A program made the translations under genes and the position numbers. The notes below the pieces were generated by a model. The model ran no database searches. It was not told the DNA's origin and saw only the letters and a program-made list of their open reading frames with translations. Of a stretch of 64,000 nt of DNA, positions 56,382 through 64,000 are shown one piece after another (within the stretch, counting starts at the first letter, position 1; each line of letters opens with the position of its first letter). Source of the stretch: an uncultured Alteromonadaceae bacterium. Its GTDB lineage: Bacteria; Pseudomonadota; Gammaproteobacteria; Enterobacterales; Alteromonadaceae. Where the stretch lies: positions 1 to 64,000 of the forward strand of contig CANNDC010000006.1 of assembly GCA_947503265.1 (NCBI GenBank). Reading direction: 5' to 3'.

Positions 56382-57800
56382 ATGAAAATTACCGTTATTG
56401 AAGAGCCGTTATTGGAGTTTGGTAAAGGGCCGCATATTTGCCCTAGAAACGGAATAGAACGCTTGGGTGTGTATGACACTAAAGATGAATTGCGACGTTC
56501 TGAGCTCAGGCTGGGTATTGTTGGAAGAGGCGAGGGGGTTGATAAGCTCGATGTCTGGCTTGAAATGTGCAGAAGTGGCATCGTTGGCAAAGAAAGTGAA
56601 CTATCTAACTTATTCAAAGGGTTTGGTGGAGTTTCAGCTGACTATGGCTTTCATACTAGGCTCTTGTCTTCGCCAGCATTTACCCGTGCGATCCAAAAAT
56701 CGTCGATTGTCAAAGTAAGTCGCATTGCTACCCGTGAAGAACGTGTCGTTGCAGCCGTTGATTTGTATTACGAACAAGTCCAGTTTTTAGCTGAAAATCG
56801 TGCTATTGATGTGATCATATGTGTGATTCCTGAAGAAATGTTTGTTTCGTTGACCCAGCGACAAAAAGAAACCGCGCAAGATAAAGGCGAGATAGCCCAA
56901 TATCTAGAACATGATTTCCGACGTCTTTTGAAAGCAAAGTGCATGCATTTAGGTATACCATTGCAGTTAGTATTAGAGAGCACATTACTGACGGGTAAAG
57001 CCAATAAGGGCAACCAAGATGACGCGACCCGAGCATGGAATTTTGCAACAGCGCTCTATTATAAAGGCAACAAGACAGTCCCATGGCGATTAAAAGAGGA
57101 GCGATTTAAGCCCAAGAGTTGCTATGTTGGCATTGGCTTTTATAAAAGTAGAGACGGCGAAACGATGTCAACAAGCCTCGCACAGGTTTTTGATGAGTTT
57201 GGCCATGGCGTAATATTGCGCGGTACGCCGGTCGTGTTAGATAAAAACGATAAACGCCCGTATATGTCAGAACAGCAAGCATATGACTTGCTAAGTTCAG
57301 CGTTGTCTGAATACGACAAAGCCTTGATGCAAATGCCTGCAAGGATAGTCATCCACAAGACCTCAAAATTCAGGGACACTGAAATCCAAGGGTTTTGCCG
57401 GGTGCTAGAGGAAAAAAATATTCGCTCTAAGGACTTCGTCTCGATCACAAACACCGATATTCGATTGTTTAGTAATAACAGCTATCCACCGCTGCGAGGT
57501 ACACTATTATCCTTGAGCGAAAGTGAAGGGGTGTTATATACAAGAGGCATGATTGAGTTTTATAAAACCTACCCAGGGGCTTACATTCCCAATCCGCTCA
57601 AACTCGACGTCTATGAAAATGATTCATCACTAGAAGAGTTAGCAGAGGAAGTGCTTGGATTGACCAAGATGAATTGGAATAACACCCAGCTTGACGGAAG
57701 ACTACCTATAACATTGGAGTGCGCGAAGAAAGTAGGTGAAATCATGAAATATGTCGATATCAATGAAAAGCCACAAGTAAGTTATAGCTTCTACATGTAA
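56382..57800 (+). CDS. short prokaryotic Argonaute (MID-PIWI), catalytically degenerate
   Basis: The 472-aa protein lacks N and PAZ domains. The MID region has FRRLLKAKCMHLGIPLQLVL, and WNFATALYYKGNKTVPWRL follows. The PIWI domain starts at CYVGIGFYKS (about 246) and continues TSLAQVFDEFGHGVILRG, IVIHKTSKFRD and YPPLRGTLL. It ends with VLGLTKMNWNN and a C-terminal aromatic/Met. The position of the first catalytic Asp after the VGI strand is Gly, so it should bind guide and target without cutting, as in known short Argonaute systems. It is translationally coupled to the SMEK-APAZ gene. It probably senses invader nucleic acid and triggers the partner. Confidence 0.85.
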   Translation: MKITVIEEPLLEFGKGPHICPRNGIERLGVYDTKDELRRSELRLGIVGRGEGVDKLDVWLEMCRSGIVGKESELSNLFKGFGGVSADYGFHTRLLSSPAFTRAIQKSSIVKVSRIATREERVVAAVDLYYEQVQFLAENRAIDVIICVIPEEMFVSLTQRQKETAQDKGEIAQYLEHDFRRLLKAKCMHLGIPLQLVLESTLLTGKANKGNQDDATRAWNFATALYYKGNKTVPWRLKEERFKPKSCYVGIGFYKSRDGETMSTSLAQVFDEFGHGVILRGTPVVLDKNDKRPYMSEQQAYDLLSSALSEYDKALMQMPARIVIHKTSKFRDTEIQGFCRVLEEKNIRSKDFVSITNTDIRLFSNNSYPPLRGTLLSLSESEGVLYTRGMIEFYKTYPGAYIPNPLKLDVYENDSSLEELAEEVLGLTKMNWNNTQLDGRLPITLECAKKVGEIMKYVDINEKPQVSYSFYM

Positions 57801-57830
57801 GCATTTTATAGAGCAGGCATAAATACCCCT

Positions 57831-57860
57831 TATGTCTAATACGGTTTAGTATTAGACATA
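57831..57860. repeat. perfect 12-bp palindrome upstream of the integrase
   Basis: TATGTCTAATAC-GGTTTA-GTATTAGACATA is a perfect inverted repeat. It extends by three more pairs if one G-T pair is allowed (CCT...GGG). It lies 30 bp after the Argonaute stop and 53 bp before the integrase start. No T run follows, so it looks more like a recombination or operator site than a terminator. Confidence 0.7.
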
Positions 57861-57913
57861 GGGAGTTAAGCGTATTATAGTGGGGAACACTAAAGAATTA
57901 CCTAATCCGTACC

Positions 57914-59152
57914 GTGGCCACAATAAAACCTACTCCTTTGTTTCCGACTTATATCGAACTGTCCGAGCACGAATCATCAGACTATCCACAATTAACAAAG
58001 TTTCTCCATCAAGAGCCTGAGTGGGTACAAAAGCATTGGCATTGGGCCAAAGACTACTTGTTGTATATTGGACGCAACAAATCCCAGCATACCTATACGC
58101 GTTTTAGAAACGATATCGAAAAGTTTCTACTTTGGGTGTTTCTCGTCGACAAACAACCAGTTGATGATTTACGCAAAACTGACATTTTACGCTATATCGA
58201 CTTTTGTGTGGCGCCGCCGGTTAATTGGATAAGCACGCAATTGTACGATCGGTTTTCGCTAGAGAATGGTTACTTTGCTTCAAACCCTAAGTGGACGCCA
58301 TTTAGACAAACACCACCGAAGTACGATAAAGAACGCGTGCTTGACCCCAAAAAATACAAGCCATCACTACAGACGCTCGAGTCAACCTTTGTGGCATTGA
58401 ACTCTTTTTTTCGACATTTGATTGATGAAGAAATATGTTTTGGTAATCCCATACCGCTAGCAAAACGTGACTGTAAACACTTAATAAAAGACAGCCAGGT
58501 AAAGACGATAAGTCGTTTGACCGAGCAACAATGGCAGTACTTGTTAGATACTGCAGTGGAATTGGCTGAAAACGATCCATTGCTGGAGCGAAATTTATTT
58601 ATTGTAGCGACAATGAAAACGTTGTTTCTGAGGCTTTCAGAGCTGTCAGAGCGTCAGGATTGGACTCCAATGATGAGTCACTTTTGGACAGATGAAGATA
58701 ACAATTGGTGGTTCAAGGCTTATGGCAAAGGAAAAAAGATCCGTGATATTACTGTGCCATCAGGGTATCTGCCTTTCCTTAAACGCTATCGGGAATGGCG
58801 AGGTCTTTCACCTTTACCGTCTAAAGGTGAACAAACTATCTTAGTTGAAAAAATACGCGGTCGAGGTGGATTAACTAGTAGGCAAATTTCTAGGCTTATT
58901 CAGCAGGTATTTGACGCAGCATTTACCAAGATGAAGTCTGAGCACGGCCTTGATGCTGCGCAAAAGCTGAACGAAGCCACAACTCACTACCTCAGACATA
59001 CGGGGGCTAGTATGGAAATTGAAAGAGATCGTCCATTGAAAGATTTATCGGAAGACTTAGGGCATTCAAGCAGTGCAACGACTGATACTGTTTACGTACA
59101 AGTTGAGCGTAAACGACGGGCTTCATCTGGTAAAGACCGCAAAGTAGAATGA
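57914..59152 (+). CDS. tyrosine-family site-specific integrase
   Basis: The 412-aa protein starts at GTG. An N-terminal SAM-like core-binding domain (about 45-185) is followed by the catalytic domain: the first Arg in TMKTLFLRLSELSERQD, Lys in AYGKGKKIRDI, HYLRHTGAS (HxxR) and LGHSSSATTDTVYVQVE (His and Tyr). All catalytic residues are present. It belongs to the integrase-like group found on genomic islands. Its last 576 bp are repeated at 60608-61183, enclosing the next two genes. Confidence 0.85.
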   Translation: MATIKPTPLFPTYIELSEHESSDYPQLTKFLHQEPEWVQKHWHWAKDYLLYIGRNKSQHTYTRFRNDIEKFLLWVFLVDKQPVDDLRKTDILRYIDFCVAPPVNWISTQLYDRFSLENGYFASNPKWTPFRQTPPKYDKERVLDPKKYKPSLQTLESTFVALNSFFRHLIDEEICFGNPIPLAKRDCKHLIKDSQVKTISRLTEQQWQYLLDTAVELAENDPLLERNLFIVATMKTLFLRLSELSERQDWTPMMSHFWTDEDNNWWFKAYGKGKKIRDITVPSGYLPFLKRYREWRGLSPLPSKGEQTILVEKIRGRGGLTSRQISRLIQQVFDAAFTKMKSEHGLDAAQKLNEATTHYLRHTGASMEIERDRPLKDLSEDLGHSSSATTDTVYVQVERKRRASSGKDRKVE

Positions 59153-59223
59153 TCAATAGTAGAAAAAACCAGGCCTTATATTTTTATTTTCAAAAACCGC
59201 ATACATACATAATTGGGTATTAA

Positions 59224-59754
59224 ATGGACGTTGGGAACAAAAAGCATGTAAAAACACAGAATGTAAATGTCGAAAGTGATAAAGGTACCTTTAAGCAAGA
59301 AACAACCTTCTTCGATTTAAGTGGAATGTATCAATCACTAGAGAGCAAAATAAGGCATAAAGACACTAGTTTTACGGGGTTTGGACTAATTGTTTCGCTT
59401 AACCCTATATCAAAAGAAATACTTCCCTTGACGCCGCTGGTCAATAATGACGCGACTATTCAGATAAACAGCTTGAATCTAATAAATAGTTTATGGGAGT
59501 TGTCCTCAATCCATGATGTCAGACACGATGGCTTTCATGTCTTTTACCCCCATCAATCTGTGTTAAAAGTCGCACAATATGTGGCGCCAGCCTTGCCTAA
59601 CGACGGTTTTTCACTAACGTATAATGTTGGTGCTCGGATAAGGACTGCCCAACTGGCTTCAATGTATGAAGGAATACAGGAAGTATTGTGCGTCAATGCT
59701 AATAAACAGACAGTTATTGCAAAAGTTGGTCAATTACAGGAACTGTATTTATGA
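59224..59754 (+). CDS. diadenylate-cyclase (DAC)-like protein, divergent motifs
   Basis: The 176-aa protein has no signal peptide. Residues about 83-172 resemble the DAC nucleotidyltransferase domain of DisA/CdaA: a helix LINSLWELSSIHD, then RHDGFHVFY (D102-G103-F104, DGA in active enzymes), a VGARIRTAQLAS segment (136-146, GTRHRAA in active enzymes), a strand EVLCVNANKQTV and a closing VGQLQELYL. The Asp, Gly and both Arg are kept; Thr and His are changed to Ala and Ile. It may make c-di-AMP, another nucleotide, or only bind one. The next gene overlaps by 4 nt. Confidence 0.5.
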   Translation: MDVGNKKHVKTQNVNVESDKGTFKQETTFFDLSGMYQSLESKIRHKDTSFTGFGLIVSLNPISKEILPLTPLVNNDATIQINSLNLINSLWELSSIHDVRHDGFHVFYPHQSVLKVAQYVAPALPNDGFSLTYNVGARIRTAQLASMYEGIQEVLCVNANKQTVIAKVGQLQELYL

Positions 59755-60398
59755 ATGACAATCAGGTGAAAATATTTGTGTATATCACGGTCGTCTTCGG
59801 TGCATGTTTTTGGTTAGCGCTTTATAGCTTTCAGAGTTTTGGTGTATTCAGTGTCGACAGTCTTAAAGCGTTATTTTCTGGCATTTCTTTAACTTTAATG
59901 TTTTGGACGCTTTATTTTAAAGCAGGCTGGCGTTGGCCATATTTGCGAAAAATAATGTTCAAACCTGATCTGAATGGTACCTGGATCGGCAGATTTAGCT
60001 CTGATTGGAAAGATACAGACGGCAATGCACGAGAGCCTGCAAAGTTTGTACTTGTTGTCAGACAAACTTGGTTTTCATTATCCATACAAGCTTTTACAGA
60101 ACTGCAGACAACATCATCCAAAGTTGAAAAATTTATTTATGATAAGAACATAGGATTGAAGTTACTTGCATACATGTTTAATGAAGAAGATAAAGATTTC
60201 GAAAATAGTATTAGGAAGGGAGCAGCACAGTTGTCTTTGTCAGAATTTGCTGACCGAAAGCGACTCTCTGGTCATTTTTGGACATACGCTGGCACAAAGG
60301 GAACATTGGAAGTAAAGCTAATGGATTCGAAAATGGTAGTAGACGATTTTTCTACAGCAATCCAGCATTGGGCTGTGAACGAAGACTGGTTGATTTAG
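59751..60398 (+). CDS. two-TM plus beta-barrel effector, Cap15-like
   Basis: The 215-aa protein has two N-terminal TM helices (about 7-28 VKIFVYITVVFGACFWLAL and 37-57 LKALFSGISLTLMFWTLYF). A beta-rich domain follows, with PDLNGTWIGRFSSDW, KFVLVVRQTWFSLSIQAFTE and LQTTSSK. The P.L.G.W.G..SSW and IxQTW...T.S.S pattern is that of the barrel in CBASS Cap15 and the 2TM-beta family. These proteins oligomerise in the membrane in response to, or on loss of, a cyclic nucleotide. It overlaps the DAC-like gene (ATGA), so the two should work together. Confidence 0.7.
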   Translation: MNDNQVKIFVYITVVFGACFWLALYSFQSFGVFSVDSLKALFSGISLTLMFWTLYFKAGWRWPYLRKIMFKPDLNGTWIGRFSSDWKDTDGNAREPAKFVLVVRQTWFSLSIQAFTELQTTSSKVEKFIYDKNIGLKLLAYMFNEEDKDFENSIRKGAAQLSLSEFADRKRLSGHFWTYAGTKGTLEVKLMDSKMVVDDFSTAIQHWAVNEDWLI

Positions 60399-60607
60399 TC
60401 TGAACTACTACATCTAAAACAACGGAGACTATGCATCATTGTATAACACTACGCAGTCAATACTTCATTAAAGCCTTTCGATTTGCACCTGAGATTCTTG
60501 GCGGACACAAATAGTTATCACAAAAAAGCTCTAAGGAACGTGTATCAAACAATATGTAAATAATTCTCATTTGCTATGCGTGTATTTGGAGTTTTGTTTA
60601 GGAAAAG

Positions 60608-61183
60608 CCATTACTAGAACGCAATTTGTTTATTGTGGCCACAATGAAAACGCTGTTTTTAAGGCTATCTGAGCTGTCTGAACGTCAGGATTGGACACCA
60701 ATGATGAGTCACTTTTGGACAGATGAAGAGAATAATTGGTGGTTCAAGGCTTATGGTAAAGGAAAAAAGATCCGTGATATTACTGTGCCTTTAGGCTATC
60801 TGCCTTTTCTTAAGCGTTACCGGGAATGGCGAGGTCTTTCGCCTTTACCATCTAAGGGTGAACAAACTATCTTGGTTGAAAAAATACGCGGTCGAGGTGG
60901 CTTAACAAGCCGTCAAATTTCGAGGCTTATTCAGAGTGTGTTCGATGCTGCATTTGATAAAATGAAGGCAGAACAAGGATTGGAAGCCGCACAGAAATTA
61001 AATGAAGCCACCACACATTATCTGCGTCATACCGGTGCCAGTATGGAAATTGAAAGAGATAGGCCTTTGAAAGATTTGTCAGAAGATTTGGGGCACTCTA
61101 GTAGTGCAACGACCGACACAGTTTACGTCCAAGTTGAACGAAAACGACGCGCATCTTCTGGCAAAGATAGAAAAGTGGAGTGA
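60608..61183 (+). pseudogene. duplicated 3' part of the integrase gene
   Basis: This 576-bp stretch is colinear with 58577-59152, without gaps and about nine bases in ten identical by eye. It encodes the whole catalytic part including HYLRHTGAS and VYVQVE, down to the same ending GKDRKVE. The core-binding domain is missing, and 60399-60607 before it holds nothing recognisable. A short product could start at an internal codon, but it lacks the DNA-binding arm. It marks the end of an inserted cassette. Confidence 0.85.
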
Positions 61184-61185
61184 AA

Positions 61186-61902
61186 ATGCGTGAAAAGACT
61201 TGTTATATGTGTGATGCCCTAGCAACAACCAAAGAACATATTCCCCCTAAAGCAATTTTTCCTAAGCAAAAGGACGTGTTAGGAGATATAAACTTACGGA
61301 AAAAACTCATTACTGTTCCGTCATGCGAAATACATAATAATTGTAAGAGTAAAGATGATGAATACCTAGTTTTCTGTCTTTCAACTTGCTTCCACGGGAA
61401 TGACATTAAGGAACATCTGTTCAATACTAAAATAATGAGAGCAATCGATAGACGGCCCAATACTTATGTTGACTTTCTCGCAAATTATCAAAATGTGATG
61501 TTAAAACACCCCTGCGGCAAGATTGAGCATACAGCCACTTACAATGTAGACACCAAAAGGTTTGAAAGCGTCTTGTTCCGCATAGCTCTAGGTTTATATT
61601 TTCATCACACCAGTGGAAAGTGGAAAGGAAATTCTATAGTGATGACCAATGAGCTTCGCGATTTCACCTCAAAAAAATCGGATGAAATAAATAGATGGAC
61701 TGACGAAACAACCGAGCGAGTAACACGCTTTTTCGTTGGAAAACAATCCTATGGTGAGAACCCAGAAGTATTCGAATACAAAGTTTTTGATGACAGGCCT
61801 AAAGGTTATGTAATCCTTATGACTTTTTATGGTGCGATACCGATTGTTGTTGCTTTAGTTTCTAGCGACGGCGAGACTGGTCAAATTCTGCATAGCACAT
61901 AA
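61186..61902 (+). CDS. HNH-type zinc-site protein, probable nuclease
   Basis: The 238-aa protein starts at the ATG at 61186 with GGAG 5 nt upstream, overlapping nothing but following the integrase fragment directly. The N-terminus has CYMCDALATTKEHIPPKAIFP, then VPSCEIHNNCKSKDDEYLVFCL. The CxxC, the EH of the first strand and the CxxHNxxxS...E pattern resemble HNH/HNH_5-like endonucleases with a structural zinc. The C-terminal 150 residues are unrecognised. Position beside integrases and defence genes suggests a restriction-like role. Confidence 0.5.
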   Translation: MREKTCYMCDALATTKEHIPPKAIFPKQKDVLGDINLRKKLITVPSCEIHNNCKSKDDEYLVFCLSTCFHGNDIKEHLFNTKIMRAIDRRPNTYVDFLANYQNVMLKHPCGKIEHTATYNVDTKRFESVLFRIALGLYFHHTSGKWKGNSIVMTNELRDFTSKKSDEINRWTDETTERVTRFFVGKQSYGENPEVFEYKVFDDRPKGYVILMTFYGAIPIVVALVSSDGETGQILHST

Positions 61903-61970
61903 AAGCAGTTACTAAGAACAACAAGTTATAGTGTTTCGTCGTAAATTAGAGACCTAAACGGTAATTCAGC

Positions 61971-62109
61971 CAAAATGCGCCTAACAAATCTGTGCTGTTT
62001 GACACAGGAAAATACGTAGAGTAGGGCAGAGCAGATGCAGAAACAGAGAAATGGAGAGGTTTTGGGTAATGCAGAGTTGAGCTAACCGTTTGAATTAATT
62101 TGGATTAAA
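61971..62109 (+). repeat. 138-bp direct repeat, right copy
   Basis: This is the second copy of the 37126-37263 repeat in the same orientation, from AAAATGCGCCTAACAAATC to GAATTAATTTGGATTAAA. About a dozen substitutions separate the copies, and there is no Rhs gene beside this one. It lies between the HNH-like gene and the PEP-CTERM-like gene and may mark the right end of the island. The left part of the 236-bp gap (61903-61970) shows nothing else. Confidence 0.75.
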
Positions 62110-62138
62110 TATGACGAAAATTAATCCTTTAGTTTTCA

Positions 62139-62792
62139 CTAACGTCTACCAACATCATCGAAACGTTGGTATTTCCTCTTAAAGAGTAAAATTAAACCGA
62201 ACGCTAATAAATGGATTGATAATGGGCTATCAATGTAATAGTGATTTCCACTTAGTTTTATACTAGCAGAGGTAATATTAAAAAGTTCATTATCTGAAAA
62301 CAGGGTAAATCCAGTAGCACCTTTGGGCATACTTACATCGAGGGGACCTAATTCAGCTGTCATAAGCACATGGGGTTCAAGTTGAAATATTTTTGTAACA
62401 CCACTTTGGAATGTAATGTTGTTTGGGGGGGCTATATTAATTCCAGTAGGTCCTCCGAATTTAAAGTTTTGCCAAACCATAGTTCCAACAAACGTAAATT
62501 TAACTTCTATCTTAGTAATGTCTGAAATTTCATAATTACAATTTTTTACAGTACTTGGAGGGGGAACCTCATTAAGTAAAGGTGCAAATTGGAATACTTC
62601 CATTCCAGCTCTATTTCCGCCAGGTCGATAATCAGCAGGAAGGCTTCCTGTAACATTAGTTGAGTCGATAGAGCCATAAGTTTTAATATCACAGTGTGAA
62701 TGTATCAAAGCGGAATTAGCTTTATTTGAATAGAAACTCGACATCAAAAAGACAAATAGTATCAATGCGAAAAATTTTAAAGCATTTATCAT
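62139..62792 (-). CDS. exported protein with degenerate PEP-CTERM-like anchor
   Basis: The 217-aa protein has a signal peptide (FFALILFVFLMSSFYSNKANS). A beta-rich body follows, with VTGSLPADYRPGGNRAGM and MVWQNFKFGGPTGINI. The C-terminal sorting-like tail is DSPLSIHLLAFGLILLFKRK: a short Pro motif, a hydrophobic helix and a basic end. The canonical VPEP is not present, so the sorting signal is degenerate or belongs to a relative of PEP-CTERM. No exosortase gene is in the window. The function is unknown. Confidence 0.55.
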   Translation of the reverse strand: MINALKFFALILFVFLMSSFYSNKANSALIHSHCDIKTYGSIDSTNVTGSLPADYRPGGNRAGMEVFQFAPLLNEVPPPSTVKNCNYEISDITKIEVKFTFVGTMVWQNFKFGGPTGINIAPPNNITFQSGVTKIFQLEPHVLMTAELGPLDVSMPKGATGFTLFSDNELFNITSASIKLSGNHYYIDSPLSIHLLAFGLILLFKRKYQRFDDVGRR

Positions 62793-63528
62793 AATCCCTC
62801 AAAATCAAGCCCGTGCCTGTACAATAAACATACAACCAATATTAGTATAAAGTTCTAATTTTTGCTCAACTACTAAACGCAATTAAAATTAAAAGTTCAA
62901 ACAAATTTAGCAAACGGTTTGTATATATTGTTTTTAAGCGTGTCACTTTAAAGATTAGTAAAAGATTCATTTGGCATTTGTTGGGATGGAACAAAGCAAA
63001 CTTCAAAATTAATCTTATCTGGAATTTAAACATATCTTAAAAATCTCCATCTAGCTGACCGTCTTCACAACAAGACAGGGGAATTCATCTCAATATATTA
63101 TATTTAACATAATATACATTATGCGTATATTATGATTATTCAAGATAAAGTCCTTTATCTTTATATGCTCTGGGCTTTGTAGTTTGCGAGTACTTAGTAC
63201 AATTTGATTAAAAAGTGAAAATTAGACGACTTTAGAATTTCTGATAATTGTATTTGGAATTATGAATTATCTAATTTATATCGAATTAACTCGTGTTGCT
63301 TTTACGCTTTAATATTGGAAATTATTGAACTTCCAAAATTTAAAATCTGAGAAGTTTTGCCGTACATATGACTCAGATTTCAAAATAAGGCACATCAAGA
63401 TTTAAAAAATACATCGATAGATAAAACTAATTTTTAACGATTTATTGCTACTCTTCGCTAGCGGTTAGATTCAATTTAGTGAATGATGAATACCAGAATA
63501 AATAATGTCTTCTTTGTGGATCGAAACC
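62793..63528. other. gene-free AT-rich stretch before GH2
   Basis: This is 736 bp in which I see no gene of convincing length on either strand. The sequence is very AT-rich. A run of imperfect dyads lies near 63090-63135 (for example ATATTATATTTAACATAATAT, in pieces of fewer than 20 bases on each arm). It probably contains the promoters of the two flanking divergent genes. Confidence 0.5.
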
Positions 63529-64000
63529 ATGATTAAACCCTTTATTGTAATGCTTTCATTTTTAACATTTTCCTTCAGTAATGTTTGCCATGGAGATGAA
63601 TTAAGCATCCCTAGTTTTTCTACAGCGGGTTTTTATGCTGTTCCCTATAGTCCAAGAAAAGTATTCAACTTTAATCCTGGTTGGCGAGTTTATAAAGGTA
63701 GTTTAAAGAACGCTTATGCTATCAACTTTGATGATAGCCAGTGGATAGGAGCAAACTTACCGCATGGAATAGAAACGCTGGGAATCAATGCTAGTGGTGG
63801 TAGAAACTATCAAGGTGATGTTTGGTACAGAAAAGAATTTTATTTGCCAGAATCTAACGGACCAAAAAAGACATTTATTTATTTTGAAGCCATTATGGGA
63901 CATGCACAGGTTTGGTTAAACGGTGCGAAAGTAGCCGAACATTTTGGTGGCTATTTGCCTTTTGCTGTAGATATTAGCGCTGTACCTAGCAAAGATGGTA
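63529..64000 (+). CDS. GH2-family glycoside hydrolase (beta-galactosidase-like), 5' part
   Basis: The visible 157 residues start with a signal peptide (FIVMLSFLTFSFSNVCHG). The sugar-binding jelly-roll domain of GH2 follows: FNPGWRVYKGS, WIGANLPHGIE, YQGDVWYRKEFYLPE and FEAIMGHAQVWLNGAKVAEH. An in-frame ATG at 63505 also exists, but the signal peptide begins at 63529. The catalytic barrel is outside the window. A secreted beta-galactosidase would suit a galactan-degrading strain and may open a second carbohydrate locus. Confidence 0.8.
   Translation, partial: MIKPFIVMLSFLTFSFSNVCHGDELSIPSFSTAGFYAVPYSPRKVFNFNPGWRVYKGSLKNAYAINFDDSQWIGANLPHGIETLGINASGGRNYQGDVWYRKEFYLPESNGPKKTFIYFEAIMGHAQVWLNGAKVAEHFGGYLPFAVDISAVPSKDG

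Noticed and set aside
60626..61183. Second integrase as a functional gene.
   Set aside because: It lacks the core-binding domain and a start with a ribosome-binding site, and aligns to the 3' part of the upstream integrase, so it is treated as a duplicated fragment.
62793..63528. A hidden small RNA or gene in the gap before GH2.
   Set aside because: Only AT-rich DNA with imperfect dyads is visible; no promoter-terminator pair can be defined.

Overview
The window looks like chromosome from a marine gammaproteobacterium of the Alteromonadales type (Paraglaciecola/Alteromonas-like). The signs are moderate-to-low GC DNA, carbohydrate loci combining TonB-dependent receptors with a tryptophan-halogenase-like protein, an algal glycoside hydrolase of family GH117, a sulfatase, and a FixL/FixJ pair with an FNR-like regulator. 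No rRNA, tRNA or CRISPR array was seen. Assignments rest on reading motifs by eye, without database searches.

Layout. 1-303: end of an IS256-family insertion sequence, cut by the window edge. 411-23613: a carbohydrate-utilisation region. It holds a DUF4862 protein, an IclR regulator, a FucP-type permease, a DUF1080 lipoprotein, GH117, a TonB receptor, a GH29 fucosidase-like enzyme, a polyol/uronate dehydrogenase, an SSS symporter, a FecI/FecR/TonB-receptor signalling unit, a tryptophan-halogenase-like protein and a sulfatase. A 19-bp motif recurs at three promoters here. The set suggests uptake and breakdown of a sulfated red-algal galactan or a fucose/L-galactose-containing polysaccharide. 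23758-27995: an oxygen-response cluster with a tandem universal stress protein, a cytochrome c lipoprotein behind an FNR-like box, FixJ, a haem-type FixL and an FNR-family regulator. 28096-37105: a caspase-like protein, a beta-barrel protein, an intact 263-bp MITE, a small lipoprotein and membrane protein, a parvulin, and a very large Rhs protein.

37126-62109: a probable genomic island of about 25 kb. A 138-bp imperfect direct repeat brackets it. It starts with a SprT-like gene fragment, continues with metal resistance (MerR, glutaredoxin-MauE protein, Cus-type RND pump with two CusF domains fused to the adaptor, CadR-type regulator, two CDF exporters, a Czc-type RND pump) and ends with defence-like genes. 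Three promoters with MerR-type long spacers (19-20 bp) can be read directly.

The right end of the island is the most interesting part. First comes a two-gene unit of a SMEK-domain protein with an APAZ-like C-terminal half and a short, catalytically degenerate prokaryotic Argonaute. Next is a tyrosine integrase. Then comes a two-gene unit of a diadenylate-cyclase-like protein and a two-TM/beta-barrel Cap15-like protein. A duplicated 3' part of the integrase gene and an HNH-like gene follow. Both two-gene units look like immune systems whose exact pairing I do not recognise as characterised. 62139-64000: a PEP-CTERM-like protein, a gene-free stretch, and the start of a GH2 enzyme.
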